Source: Lactarius indigo (Eukaryota; Basidiomycota; Agaricomycetes; Russulales; Russulaceae). Taken from it: 64,000 nt of DNA. The position numbers and the translations under genes were made by a program. The notes beneath the pieces were generated by a model. That model searched no databases and was not told where the DNA came from. It worked only from the letters and a program-made list of their open reading frames with translations. The DNA is taken from positions 181,420 through 245,419 of the forward strand of contig JAFKAC010000086.1 in the NCBI GenBank assembly GCA_025766275.1, in the 5' to 3' direction. How positions within the stretch are numbered: the first letter of the stretch is position 1; the number at the start of each line of letters is the position of its first letter. Positions 1 to 9,346 of the stretch are shown here, in pieces.

Positions 1-123
1 CTTCCTGATGTGTATGATCTCACCAACCAGGAGCTCAGGGACTACTACCAGACCATGTTGATAAGTGACCCACGCACACTTAGTGGCTTGTATGGACCAG
101 ACTTGCAGCATGGACTGCTTTAG
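1..123 (+). CDS. C-terminal end of an unrecognised ORF (5' partial)
   Basis: An open frame enters from the left window edge and stops at TAG 121-123, giving 40 residues that begin LPDVYDLTNQELRDYY and end in GLYGPDLQHGLL. I do not recognise the family. It lies in a CpG-poor, retrotransposon-filled stretch, so it is most simply the tail of another retroelement ORF, but nothing in these 40 residues proves that. Sequence left of the window is needed. Confidence 0.3.
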   Translation, partial: LPDVYDLTNQELRDYYQTMLISDPRTLSGLYGPDLQHGLL

Positions 124-1060
124 ATTAGATTAATTGGACTTGTAGATTACATAGATTTGATCTGTACAATCTAGCGCTTATCATTGTGTCATGTATGACA
201 TCACTGTACTTCTATGACATCATACTTCCGGACTTTGTGTTGTACTCAACACTTTTGTACTTTGCTTTGTTCTATACTTATTATGATGTCAGTATGATAT
301 CATTTGGTTCTGGACTCTTCTTTTTCTTCCTCTCCTTGTTCTCAAAGTGTCCACTCCTTTGTCCCTTTGTAGAACAATACTACCTTTGTCTTTTGTGACT
401 AGTGTTACTAGCGTTGTACTATTGTCACTCTCTGTAGGAGTATAAGTAGAGTACCATGTACACTCCTGGTCCACATCAGTTCTCACTGCTTGTGTGCCAG
501 ACTACCATCTTGCTCTACATTGCTTGACTTCCCTGTTGCTGCCTCCAGCCACCCTATCATATCTCACCACAGACTCTTTGCCTCTGTGAGTATGATCTCC
601 TTGTGTGCTGTTCATCAGACCACAGTGATTATGTGCAAAGAATATGTTTGGCACCTTGGTCGACTTGAACTCAGCTGTCTAGAGGCTTCCTGGGAACAGC
701 TGTTAGCATGTGGATCAGCTGTGACACAATCTGGGACTCTGCTGAGGGCTGAGGAGACTGTTGTCCTTGACCAAGGTAAGCGCTCAATGCTTCATGTTTC
801 TGGTCCATGTTAATCTGTGTGTGAAAGTAGTTAGTTTGCCTCCCTCTAGTTCTGGAAGTGGTGAGCTGTCAGGTAACTGGTAGAATGCGCTGGGGGACCT
901 GGCTTGTTGTAGTGCTGTATCGTGTAAAGCAGAACATAAATTTTCATTGAGTGGGTTCCATCAGCTGAAGGAAAATGTCCTATCTGCAGCAGCTGATCTG
1001 CATGAATGAGGCAAAATGGTCTCAGGGGAAGCTACTTAAGGCCAGTGAATCCAGCCACAG
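124..1060. other. No gene recognised; CpG-poor, possible LTR-like stretch
   Basis: No coding region could be supported. A TATA-like TATAAGTAGA at 441-450 follows a CpG-poor stretch that could be the promoter part of a retroelement LTR. I could not find a matching second LTR or clear termini. A short open frame at 490-813 has no recognisable motif. Confidence 0.25.
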
Positions 1061-1803
1061 GTGGTAGATTCCTTTCCTCAATGTATCATGTCTGGTCACA
1101 ATAATCAGGAGGTCGCTAATACTTTGCATGGCCATGCAGTTGAGGTGTTTGAGCTTGCACAGAAGAGTTTTCTCATGCTGAGTGAAACTTGGCCTAAGCG
1201 GCCCCTCTGTAGCCAGACAGTGGCAACTTGGCTGTTTTTGCTCTATCACTCCTGGGTGCATCTTCTTTTGATTTGTTTGCTTGTTGGGGCTGAGAGAGCA
1301 ATAGAAGAACCTTGAGGTGCTGGCTGAATTTGCCAATGTTTCTGGAGTTGGCAAATGCCCACTTGCAATATATGCAGAAATTGAGACAGAGGCTTGACCC
1401 TACGAGTTAGACTGGATTCAGAAGTTCCCAAGAGTCATCGCCAGAGACAAGGATTGCTTGATCCAATTTTATGCCATCCTCAACTGATCCTATTTTTCTG
1501 CCTTTGTCATCAGTCCTCCTCTGCCTGGTGAGTGATTTACTGCTTTTGAGTTCACAGCTGCCAATTTTGAATACCACTGGGCGACAGGGCTGATTAGCCT
1601 TGAAGACTTCAACTGGTACCAGGCCAAATTGAACTGGATCAAGCTTGATTTCGTCCTAGAACAGGAGCACCTGGCTAGGATGACTTCATCAAGTTCTGCC
1701 TTGAATGGGTCAGCCAACATGCAGTCCAGTGCTGTCAGGGATATTGTTGCAATGAGAAGGAGAGTAGACTCGGTTCCTCTGGCCCATGAAGTTGAGCCAA
1801 ACT
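1061..1803 (+). pseudogene. Degraded coding remnant of unknown family
   Basis: Protein-like stretches are scattered over the plus-strand frames and broken by stops and frame changes. One is near 1061-1312, another near 1395-1480 (contains LDWIQKFPRVIARDKD), and a third near 1550-1800 (contains FEYHWATGLISLEDFNWYQA). They read like successive parts of one decayed protein, but I cannot name it. I looked for gypsy integrase motifs because an integrase chromodomain lies beyond the next LTR, and found none. The remnant is cut at 1803 by a copia LTR. Confidence 0.3.
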
Positions 1804-2058
1804 TGTTATTTGTGGCTAGAGCGTCGTTGTTTCACCTATTCTGTGACTGTACATTGCCCTAAGTGGAGTTACCTTATTTAGATATGCTTAGTCAGGTTGA
1901 TATATCCTGCAGAGGACGGAAAATATCCCTTTAGTCTTATATCCTCCTCTGCAGGTGAGTAACTATCTTTACTTTGATCAATATAGTCTTATATCCTCCT
2001 CTGCAGTCCCCTTGTGTCCTCTGTGACTCAAGGGCCCTCTATAGGTCGCATTCTAACA
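1804..2058 (+). mobile_element. Third Ty1/copia LTR, inverted relative to the full element
   Basis: This 255-bp LTR starts TGTTATTTGTGG and ends TTCTAACA. It is the reverse complement of the LTRs at 3647-3902 and 8443-8645. It carries the same 53-bp internal duplication as the 3647 LTR, yet both outer ends match the 8443 LTR instead (GCATTCTAACA, not GCTTTCTAACA). No copia internal sequence adjoins it. The 5 bp after it (GGTAC, 2059-2063) are the reverse complement of the 5 bp after the 8443-8645 LTR (GTACC, 8646-8650). The 5 bp before it (AAACT) match neither. Confidence 0.87.
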
Positions 2059-2326
2059 GGTACAAAGGCAAGGTTGCTAGATTGCAAATGAAGCCAAGTC
2101 TGGCTTCCTACAGTCTATGGTACAGGTTTATATAGGACAAGGTTCCAAACAACATGAACACAAGTTCACACAATATCAAAGAAACCAAACAGGTTAAGGG
2201 AGTATTTGGATCAAGCAATCAGCACCACTAGGGTAGTAGCTCCTTTGGTAACAAGGTATAGTACAGAAGGGGAAAGACAAGAAGGAGACATACTGTAGCC
2301 AGAGTCCAAAGCATCAGATCATAACA
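2059..2326 (-). repeat. Probable 5' part of a Ty3/gypsy LTR, cut at 2059
   Basis: Read on the minus strand, this begins TGTTATGATC right after a purine-rich tract (2327-2340) and contains a TATA-like TATATAA near 2134. Both fit the start of a 3' LTR lying downstream of the gypsy chromodomain ORF. It ends abruptly at the copia LTR. The continuation could be the sequence starting at 8646, on the other side of the copia element. The LTR assignment is inferred, since no second complete LTR was found. Confidence 0.45.
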
Positions 2327-3377
2327 CTCCACTACTAGGTGGGTCTGGTTGGTCCAGCCCAATGGTGTGGTGTATGGCAATGTTGTTGTTGGTCATTCAA
2401 TGACTGGTGTGTGGGTTGATAGGGGCCAGGATGGCCTGCACTTCTTGTGCAATATGGTGTTGTTCTTTTTGAGCAAGCCAGTTGAGAGATTTGGCTGCTC
2501 ATCATTCTTCTTCATGAGTGATGGTGGTGGTAGCCATAGCTACTGCTAGGGAATGAATGTGAATTGTTTTGGGTTCAGGTTGGTGAATAGTAAGCAACTC
2601 AGTTTGCTGGATGATGTGATGTGCTCTCCAATAGCACCTAAGCTTTCTGAGGGCATATTCCCTCTGCTAGGGGATTCCTGGTTCTCTGACTCTTCCTCTC
2701 CACTAATTCCTTTGTCTGTTATATGTTCTCTTGCTTGTTCATTGATAGGACTGTAGTCTGTGTGGCTGTTTAATTTGCACATGTTGATGTCACAATTATA
2801 GTGTCTTCCAGCTGGACAGACAATGTCCCAACAATGGTCTATGGGGTTCCACATAACCTCAGTCCAACAGAGATGGTTGAAAATGAACTCAACAGGTTGG
2901 TAATGGCTCAGACCATTAAACTCCACAAAGTATCTTCATGACATTCTCTCCACTGGGCAACTCCTGGTAATCTTATTGATACATTGTGATCTCCTTGTCA
3001 TTTGAGGGAGTAGGGGTGGAACAAAGTCCACTGGTCTCTTGTCATATATGCCATGATGAAGGATCTTGGTCTTAATGTTACACTCCATAGGTGTTAGTTC
3101 AACTTGGACTAGTGATGGTGTAGATAACTTAGCAGATAACAGGCAAACATGGACCATGTGGAGAACTCACTGTCACTCAACAGCAAGGGATACGGTTGGA
3201 GATGATGGCAGGCAAGATAGAGGTGGAGGGAGCATTGGAGGGGGTGAAGAGGAGGCATCTTGGTTCAAAGAAGGTAGTGGCACACACAAGGTGGGGCACT
3301 CAAAGGAGCTTGGAGGCAAGAGAGGGAAGATGTCACAAGTGGACAGTCTGAGGGACTGTCCAATAGATTGTACTAGC
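2327..3377 (-). other. Gypsy 3' region downstream of the integrase
   Basis: This lies between the stop of the chromodomain ORF and the putative gypsy LTR. Minus-strand open stretches at 3157-2936 and 2926-2546 follow one another in similar style (for example HGIYDKRPVDFVPPL and LSHYQPVEFIFNH). They could be remains of an accessory ORF, but I recognise no domain. Confidence 0.3.
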
Positions 3378-3646
3378 TTATATACTACAGGGGGTGGCCT
3401 TGTGGAATTGATGGACAAGGTCTTGCATGTGGGTCATCTGGGAAGCAGGGAGCCAGGAGTTTTCAGAGTCGGGGTATCCTTTCCACTTGATCAGGTAAAG
3501 TATGCCTTTCTTGTTAGGTGATACTTTGGATTGCAGGGCCCTTTTGACTTCATAATGTTTGTCTTCTTCCCCTTGGACAATTTCAGGGGGTGGTTGGGTG
3601 AAGTTGGGGCCATGCATGGTGTTTTCTTTGTATGGGGAGATCAAGG
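3378..3646 (-). pseudogene. Ty3/gypsy integrase C-terminus with chromodomain, 5' truncated
   Basis: Minus-strand codons from 3646 to the stop at 3378 encode an integrase tail. A linker contains SPYKENTMHGPNF and PPPEI. It is followed by a chromodomain with YEVKRAL, a short basic turn, YLIKWKGYPDSENSW and LP. The Y, W and W residues correspond to the usual aromatic cage. In chromoviral integrases this module is thought to steer integration to histone-marked chromatin. The ORF is cut exactly at the copia LTR boundary (3647), so the catalytic core is missing here. The family identity is secure; which gypsy copy it belonged to is inferred. It probably continued into the LTR piece at 2326-2059. 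Confidence 0.85.
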
Positions 3647-3902
3647 TGTTAGAAAGCGACCTATAGAGGGCCCTTGAGTCACAGAGGACACAAGGGGACT
3701 GCAGAGGAGGATATAAGACTATATTGATCAAAGTAAAGATAGTTACTCACCTGCAGAGGAGGATATAAGACTAAAGGGATATTTTCCGTCCTCTGCAGGA
3801 TATATCAACCTGACTAAGCATATCTAAATAAGGTAACTCCACTTAGGGCAATGTACAGTCACAGAATAGGTGAAAACAGCAATGCTTTAACCACAAATAA
3901 CA
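3647..3902 (-). repeat. Copia 3' LTR, 256 bp, with internal duplication
   Basis: On the plus strand it starts TGTTAGAAAGCGACC and ends AAATAACA. It contains a 53-bp duplicated block (copies of TGCAGAGGAGGATATAAGAC) that is absent from the 5' LTR at 8443-8645. Its sense 5' end also differs from that LTR (AAAGCATTGCTG against GAGCGTCGTTG). Confidence 0.9.
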
Positions 3903-3909
3903 CTCCCCC
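3903..3909 (-). promoter_or_regulatory. Copia polypurine tract
   Basis: On the minus strand GGGGGAG sits immediately before the TGTTATT start of the 3' LTR. This is the expected position of the plus-strand DNA primer. Confidence 0.7.
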
Positions 3910-3933
3910 ATGAATGTGCAGGGCTCTAAATTC

Positions 3934-6900
3934 CTAACTGAATAATCCAAGCATCTTAGCACACTTCTCAACATTGAATCGGTCAAGAGCCTTTGTAAAG
4001 ATGTCAGCAGCCATCTCCTGTGTTGTCACAAAGCTGGGACTGATTACACCATCTTGAACAGCATCCCTCAGCCAAAATAGGCGAAGAGAGAGGTGCTTCA
4101 TCTTGCTATCATGCTCTGGGTTCTTGCTCACTGCAATGGCCGATTGATTGTCCATCTTCAGCAGTGAGGGGCCAGAGATCTTGTAGCCAAGCTCCCCCAT
4201 GAATTGGCGCATCCAGAGGATCTCCTTGCCCGCCTCAACAGCAGAGATGTGCTCTGCTTCAGTTGTGGACAAGGCAACCAAGGGCTGCAACTTGGAGCTC
4301 CAAGACACCGCTCCAGAGCCAATCTTGACCACATATCCACCAGTTGACTTGCCATTGTCCGGGTTTCCACCATGATCAGCATCAGAGTAAGTGATGAATG
4401 GCTCAGGTGAAGTGGAGGGCTTGTAGACAAGCTTGTAGTCAATTGTACCCTTCAAATAGCAAAGCACATGCTTGGCTGCTTGCCAATGAGCTGGGCCAGG
4501 GTTGGAATTGAATCTGGCAAGCACTCCGGCAGCATAGGCAATGTCAGGCCTTGTGGTGACTGCCAGATACATCAGGCAGCCTACAACAGAGATGTAGGGG
4601 TATTGGTGCATTTCTGAGGCTCCTGCATCATTCTGGGGACACATGGAGGTGGAAAGACGTGTCCCAGGGTTGAGAGGAGTGGAGACAGGCCTGGAATCGC
4701 TCAGACCATGCTCCTGAAGCAGATTGGAGATGTACTGGCTCTGGGAGATGGAAAGGCAATGATTGGGACGATCTCTGTGGATTTCTAGGCCAAGTAACTG
4801 GGTGGTAGGGCCAAGATCTCGAAGTTTGAAGTGACTGGACAGCTCTTGGACAATTGAATCAATCTTGGCTCCATCCTTGCTGGCAAGCGTGATATCATCA
4901 ACAAACACAGGCATTAGGATCCTGACATCATCCCTGAGGTAGATGTACAGCCCATGGTCGGATTGGACGCGATTGAAGCCCATAGAAGTGAGCACAGAAT
5001 GAAGGGTCTTGTTCCAGACCCTGCCAGCTCGCTTCAAGCCATATAGTGACTTTCTCAGCTTGCAGACATGATCTGGACCGCCCACTTCAAATCCCTCAGG
5101 CTGCAGCATGTAGATCTCTTCCTCCAGAGTGCCATTGAGATATGCATGAGAGATGTCAATGGAGCGAAGTTCAAGGTCTTCAATGGCTGATAAAGCAAGG
5201 ACAATGCGAATGGTGGAATAGCGAACTGTGGGAGCAAATGTCTCCTTGAAATCAAAGCCAGGACGCTGAGAATAGCCCTTGGCCACCAATCTGGCCTTGT
5301 ACCGGTCCAGGGAGCCATCAGCATTGTGCTTGACCTTCATGAACCATCTAGAGCCAATTGCACGCTTCCCAGGTGGCAGTTTGACGATCTCCCAAGTGCC
5401 ATTGAGTCTGTGAGCCTCCATCTCTTCCTCACAAGCCTTATGCCACAGATCTGCATCAGAGCGACGCTGGGACTGACTGTAGGATGTGGGCTCAGCTGTG
5501 GAGGCTGCACCAGCCTGGATGATGTCAAGGGGATCATCAGAGTCATCATCCTCGTCTGAAGAGACTATTGCTGGTGTGGGCTCCCTTGGCTGCTTGTAGC
5601 GATCTGGAACAGCCCATTGCTCTGGCAGCCACTGATCTCTAGGACGTCTGGAGCGCTGGGGACGAGAGGGAGGAGGAGGAGGATGAGGGAGACGAGCTGG
5701 AGGTGTTGAAGGTGATGGAGATGAAGGAGGAAGTGAATGATAAATGGACTGAGGTGTCTGTGAGTGAAGAGGGGCTGGAGCGACGCTTGGAGGTGAGATA
5801 GGAGGAACAGAGGGCAGATCAGAGTCAGTGGACCCATCTCCCCCATGAACTGGCATCTGTGACTCAAATGGAGCGTCCAGAACGTCATCTGAGAAGTCTG
5901 GGAGCGAAATGGAAGCAGGAGGTGTGTCAAGAAGGGAATCAAGACGAGGGGGAGGCAGGTGGGGTACAGAGTGAGTCTGGAGCATGAAAAAGCGTTCATC
6001 AAAGTCAGCCCTCTCTGAGATGAGCACCTTCTTGGTCAAGGGATTGTAGAACTTCCATCCCTTGTATCCTAGAGGGTATCCAATGAATACACACTTCTCC
6101 ATGTGCGATCCAAGGCTCCCAAGTGGTCGCTTATCTCTCTGGATCAGCACATAAGCAGTACAGCCCCAGACACGAAGCCTAGACAGATCTGGCTTGCTCC
6201 CAATGAATGCCTCATGAGGTGTGCTGCCTGGGACCGCTGAAGTGACCAGTTTATTGCTAGTGTGAATGAAAGCGGCCAGAGCTTCGCCCCAGAAGGCTGT
6301 GGGCATCCCAGACTCGTGCAGCATCGAAATGACACCTTCCTCTATCGTCCTGTTGGCCCTCTCAGCCACTCCATTCTGCTGAGGCCGATTCCTGGCAGTG
6401 TGCTGCCTCTGGATGCCATGCTCAATGCAGAATGCTTCAAACTCCCCAGACATGTACTCCCCACCTTTATCGTCCCTCAGAGTGCCCAGTTTCGCTCCAG
6501 TGACATTCTCAGCCCAAGACTTGAACTGCTTGAAGGCAGCAAATGTCTCAGACTTTCGCTTCAAGAGGTAAACAGCCTTGAAGCGAGAGAAGTCGTCGAT
6601 GAATGTGACCCAATAGCGGTACCCTTGGTGTGTAGACACCTTCACAGGGCCATGGACGTCACTATGGACCAATTGAAGCAGTTTTGAGGCTCTAGAGGTC
6701 GAAGTTGGAAAGGGATCTGCATGCATCTTGCCAGCTTTGCAGGCTTCACATACTGGATCAGGATTGGCTTGTGAATCAAGCTTGAAACCGGTCACCAGGT
6801 TGCCTGAGAGCAGCTTCTTGATGCCTGCCAAGTGATGGTGGCAGAGGCGACGATGCCAGAGGTCCCAGTCCAATGGGAGGGTGGTAGCAGATGATAATGA

Positions 6901-8151
6901 GGCGAATTCCTCCACTGGAATGGTGTCCCCCACAAGATATGCAGCATTTGAGGGTCCAGTCTTCGCTTGAAAGGCAATCCTGTTGTCCCTGATGAAGTGT
7001 AGGGTGTCCTTCTCAATGGAGACGATGAAACGGCGATGGAGAGTGAGATATAAGACAGATAATAGATTACTGCAGAGTGCAGGGACATATAGGACATTAG
7101 TGAGCTCTAGAGGTGCCATTTCTTCGCCATTCACCACAGGATTGAAGCGGACCGACCCCACCCCTTCAGAATAGACCACAGACCCATCAGCCAGCCTAAT
7201 TTCGACTCTATACGGCTTCAAATTGCGGATCCAATGACGATTGAATGTCATATGAGCTGAGGCACCAGTGTCTGCATTCCAGGAAGTGTGAGAGTCATTC
7301 TGGAGAGCAGAAAATAGAGCACTTGCTGATGCAGCTGAAGCAGACTGTGGAGCTTCTGGAGGTGACTGAGACGAGATGGTGGCAGGTGAAGCTGTGGAGG
7401 ATGAAGGGGGGTTGATCTGGCGCATGAGGCGGTCCTTGAGGAAGCATTTGGCCTCAATGTGGCCCAAGCGAGAGCAGAAGTCGCATTTGGGGCGACTGGA
7501 GGAGCTGGATTGAGTGGAGGGAGTGGAGGGAGTGGAATGTGGAGTTGGGGGGGCCTTAGGGCGTGATTTAGACACTGTGGATGATGCTGAGAATGCTGAT
7601 GAGGTCCCAGATAGGTTAGAACGGGTCTGATCCATGTTCCTGAGTGATTGGATCACAGATTGCTTGTCAAACTTGTCCAGGACCGAAATTGTGTGCACAA
7701 CTTCATCAAATGATTGTGGGAGCGCCCTAATGATAGCTATGACAGCCAGCTCATCATAGAGGTTGTCCAGGGTGAAGGAGGAGGGTGAGAGCGACTTTAT
7801 GACCCTAATCTGCTCATCCACCTTGTTAATGAGTGATTCCAGGGACTCTGAGTCGTCTTTCTGGGTGGATAGGAGTGTGTGATAGGCATTGAAGCGAGGG
7901 GCAGTTCGCTGTTGGACAAAGGAGGCCTTGAGGGTGTCCCAGATAGCAATGGGGTCGTCTTCACAGTCCCTAATAAGCACCCTGAGTTCATGAGACATAG
8001 CAGTCTTGAGTGCTCCAGCAGCTCTTTCAGCCTTAACCTCCCATCTCTCCAGCTTATCCTCATCTGGAGGCGTAGCAGGAGTGAGGACATTGCCCTTAGA
8101 GTCCAGGACTTTGGGTTTTCCAGCTGGTTTCTTCTCTGAACCAGAAACCAA
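3934..8151 (-). CDS. Ty1/copia Gag-Pol polyprotein (1,405 codons, upstream nonsense codon)
   Basis: This open frame encodes all proteins needed for reverse transcription and integration. Numbering from codon 8151, the Gag part carries a CCHC zinc knuckle at residues 223-236. Protease DTGA is at 294-297. Integrase has H433 and H438 with C468/C471, and a DDE set near D498, D560/561 and E597. Reverse transcriptase has the active-site pair in FVDD at 1083-1086. RNase H has SDAD at 1256-1259, TTEAE near 1296-1300 and D1334. It ends in the copia-typical ADIFTK region. The frame opens with TTG at 8151, not ATG. The natural start is probably ATG 8265, followed 22 codons later by an in-frame TGA at 8199-8197 within NYRL*ADD, where the family normally has Trp. 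The polyprotein is otherwise unbroken. Confidence 0.95.
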   Translation of the reverse strand: MVSGSEKKPAGKPKVLDSKGNVLTPATPPDEDKLERWEVKAERAAGALKTAMSHELRVLIRDCEDDPIAIWDTLKASFVQQRTAPRFNAYHTLLSTQKDDSESLESLINKVDEQIRVIKSLSPSSFTLDNLYDELAVIAIIRALPQSFDEVVHTISVLDKFDKQSVIQSLRNMDQTRSNLSGTSSAFSASSTVSKSRPKAPPTPHSTPSTPSTQSSSSSRPKCDFCSRLGHIEAKCFLKDRLMRQINPPSSSTASPATISSQSPPEAPQSASAASASALFSALQNDSHTSWNADTGASAHMTFNRHWIRNLKPYRVEIRLADGSVVYSEGVGSVRFNPVVNGEEMAPLELTNVLYVPALCSNLLSVLYLTLHRRFIVSIEKDTLHFIRDNRIAFQAKTGPSNAAYLVGDTIPVEEFASLSSATTLPLDWDLWHRRLCHHHLAGIKKLLSGNLVTGFKLDSQANPDPVCEACKAGKMHADPFPTSTSRASKLLQLVHSDVHGPVKVSTHQGYRYWVTFIDDFSRFKAVYLLKRKSETFAAFKQFKSWAENVTGAKLGTLRDDKGGEYMSGEFEAFCIEHGIQRQHTARNRPQQNGVAERANRTIEEGVISMLHESGMPTAFWGEALAAFIHTSNKLVTSAVPGSTPHEAFIGSKPDLSRLRVWGCTAYVLIQRDKRPLGSLGSHMEKCVFIGYPLGYKGWKFYNPLTKKVLISERADFDERFFMLQTHSVPHLPPPRLDSLLDTPPASISLPDFSDDVLDAPFESQMPVHGGDGSTDSDLPSVPPISPPSVAPAPLHSQTPQSIYHSLPPSSPSPSTPPARLPHPPPPPSRPQRSRRPRDQWLPEQWAVPDRYKQPREPTPAIVSSDEDDDSDDPLDIIQAGAASTAEPTSYSQSQRRSDADLWHKACEEEMEAHRLNGTWEIVKLPPGKRAIGSRWFMKVKHNADGSLDRYKARLVAKGYSQRPGFDFKETFAPTVRYSTIRIVLALSAIEDLELRSIDISHAYLNGTLEEEIYMLQPEGFEVGGPDHVCKLRKSLYGLKRAGRVWNKTLHSVLTSMGFNRVQSDHGLYIYLRDDVRILMPVFVDDITLASKDGAKIDSIVQELSSHFKLRDLGPTTQLLGLEIHRDRPNHCLSISQSQYISNLLQEHGLSDSRPVSTPLNPGTRLSTSMCPQNDAGASEMHQYPYISVVGCLMYLAVTTRPDIAYAAGVLARFNSNPGPAHWQAAKHVLCYLKGTIDYKLVYKPSTSPEPFITYSDADHGGNPDNGKSTGGYVVKIGSGAVSWSSKLQPLVALSTTEAEHISAVEAGKEILWMRQFMGELGYKISGPSLLKMDNQSAIAVSKNPEHDSKMKHLSLRLFWLRDAVQDGVISPSFVTTQEMAADIFTKALDRFNVEKCAKMLGLFS

Positions 8152-8430
8152 TCGCCAAAGGCCATTGAGCTGTAGCCAGGACTTGATATCATCGGCTCAG
8201 AGGCGATAGTTTTCGGTTGTGAGAGGAGAAATGGACAAGATAGACGTATCTCTAGATGTGGACATGTTGAGGGCGATGTGGGCGATGGAATGGAAAGGAA
8301 TGGAGAGATTTGGATGAATGGAAGAGTGGGAAATGAATGGAGTTGATTGGAGTGATTGGAATGAGTGTGGAGAGCTGAGAGGGAAGAGAGCAGCAGGAAT
8401 GACAGCAAGTATCAGTTAAGTCGCAGGGCA

Positions 8431-8442
8431 GGGCCCATAACC
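8431..8442 (-). promoter_or_regulatory. Copia primer-binding site (initiator tRNA-Met anticodon arm type)
   Basis: Directly after the 5' LTR the sense strand reads GGTTATGGGCCC. This complements the anticodon stem-loop of eukaryotic initiator tRNA-Met (CAU anticodon inside GGGCCCAUAACC). Priming from such an internal half-tRNA is known for Drosophila copia and yeast Ty5. Confidence 0.75.
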
Positions 8443-8645
8443 TGTTAGAATGCGACCTATAGAGGGCCCTTGAGTCACAGAGGACACAAGGGGACTGCAG
8501 AGGAGGATATAAGACTAAAGGGATATTTTCCGTCCTCTGCAGGATATATCAACCTGACTAAGCATATCTAAATAAGGTAACTCGACTTAGGGCAATGTAC
8601 AGTCACAGAATAGGTGAAACAACGACGCTCTAGCCACAAATAACA
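8443..8645 (-). repeat. Copia 5' LTR, 203 bp
   Basis: On the plus strand it starts TGTTAGAATGCGACC and ends AAATAACA. It lacks the 53-bp internal duplication present in the other two LTRs. Its outer ends match the isolated LTR at 1804-2058 better than its supposed partner at 3647-3902. Confidence 0.9.
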
Positions 8646-9346
8646 GTACCCTGGTGTGATCTTGTCTTATCCCCTCTTCTTGTGCATCCCCTACCTCTGT
8701 CCTTAACCAGGGCATCTCAAAGTCTTTGCAGTTGAACTATATCAATGTGTCACACCTGTTAGACTCTGTGCACTTGCAAGATAGAGTGTAGAGAAGTGTT
8801 ACACACTTCAGGCAAGGAGCCTTATTTGACAGAGTAGTGCTGCACTTTGTGCCACACCCCTGCCACTTGTATTTCATAGCAATAAGACAACAGATGTCTT
8901 TGCTTGATACTTGTGTGACTTAGAACCTTCCAAACCCACACCACTGCTAGGGCATAACATAAGCCAAGTCTACAACTTCTGATACACCTAAGACACTACT
9001 GCCACACAGCAGAGAGGGCAACAATCCAAGAGGACACATCAGCCAACAACCAGACACCCCATAGAACCTATACCAATGGCATAGCTGGGCAACTGATCCT
9101 CCCTGACACAAGAGGCCACTTCAGCCATCCCCTCACACAGACCAGCACCCAGAACAGACCACAATCATGGCTAGCATCAGTGTCACCTTCAAATCAGACA
9201 ACGATCAGACCCCAGTCACAACCAGAACACAAGATGACCTCCCACACCATGTTAAAAGCAGTCAATCAGGAAGGGGAGCTTGCTAGGCCACAACACCAAA
9301 CAGACCACCCTCTTACAAGTGCCTCATTAAAGGTGAACTCAGACCA
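8646..9346 (+). repeat. Probable gypsy LTR remainder and gag leader
   Basis: This lies between the copia element and a plus-strand gypsy gag. Its left end (GTACCCTGGTG) can be joined to the broken gypsy LTR ending at 2059, so it is the likely other half of the LTR into which copia inserted. I could not place the LTR 3' end or the primer-binding site. The later part, from about 9000, is low-CpG leader sequence. The open gag frame already runs for several codons upstream of 9347. Confidence 0.4.

Larger units (their letters stand above)
3647..8645 (-). mobile_element. Near-complete Ty1/copia LTR retrotransposon
   Basis: The element is about 5.0 kb. In sense order it has a 203-bp 5' LTR (8645-8443), a primer-binding site, one Gag-Pol frame, a purine tract and a 256-bp 3' LTR (3902-3647). 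Pol order is protease, integrase, reverse transcriptase, RNase H, which defines Ty1/copia. The flanks are not a target-site duplication: CAAGG lies left of 3647 and GTACC lies right of 8645. The two LTRs also differ at several positions and by a 53-bp duplication, so this is not a simple unrearranged insertion. It retains CpG dinucleotides that the surrounding gypsy remnants have lost, which suggests it is younger. Confidence 0.93.

Noticed and set aside
1061..1803. Upstream part of the chromodomain gypsy integrase
   Set aside because: If the copia LTR at 1804 had simply inserted into that integrase, catalytic-core motifs should lie here. None were found and the flanking 5-mers do not match.
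5565..8408. Antisense and alternate-frame open stretches within the copia element
   Set aside because: They are shadows of the Gag-Pol frame and lack any conserved motif.
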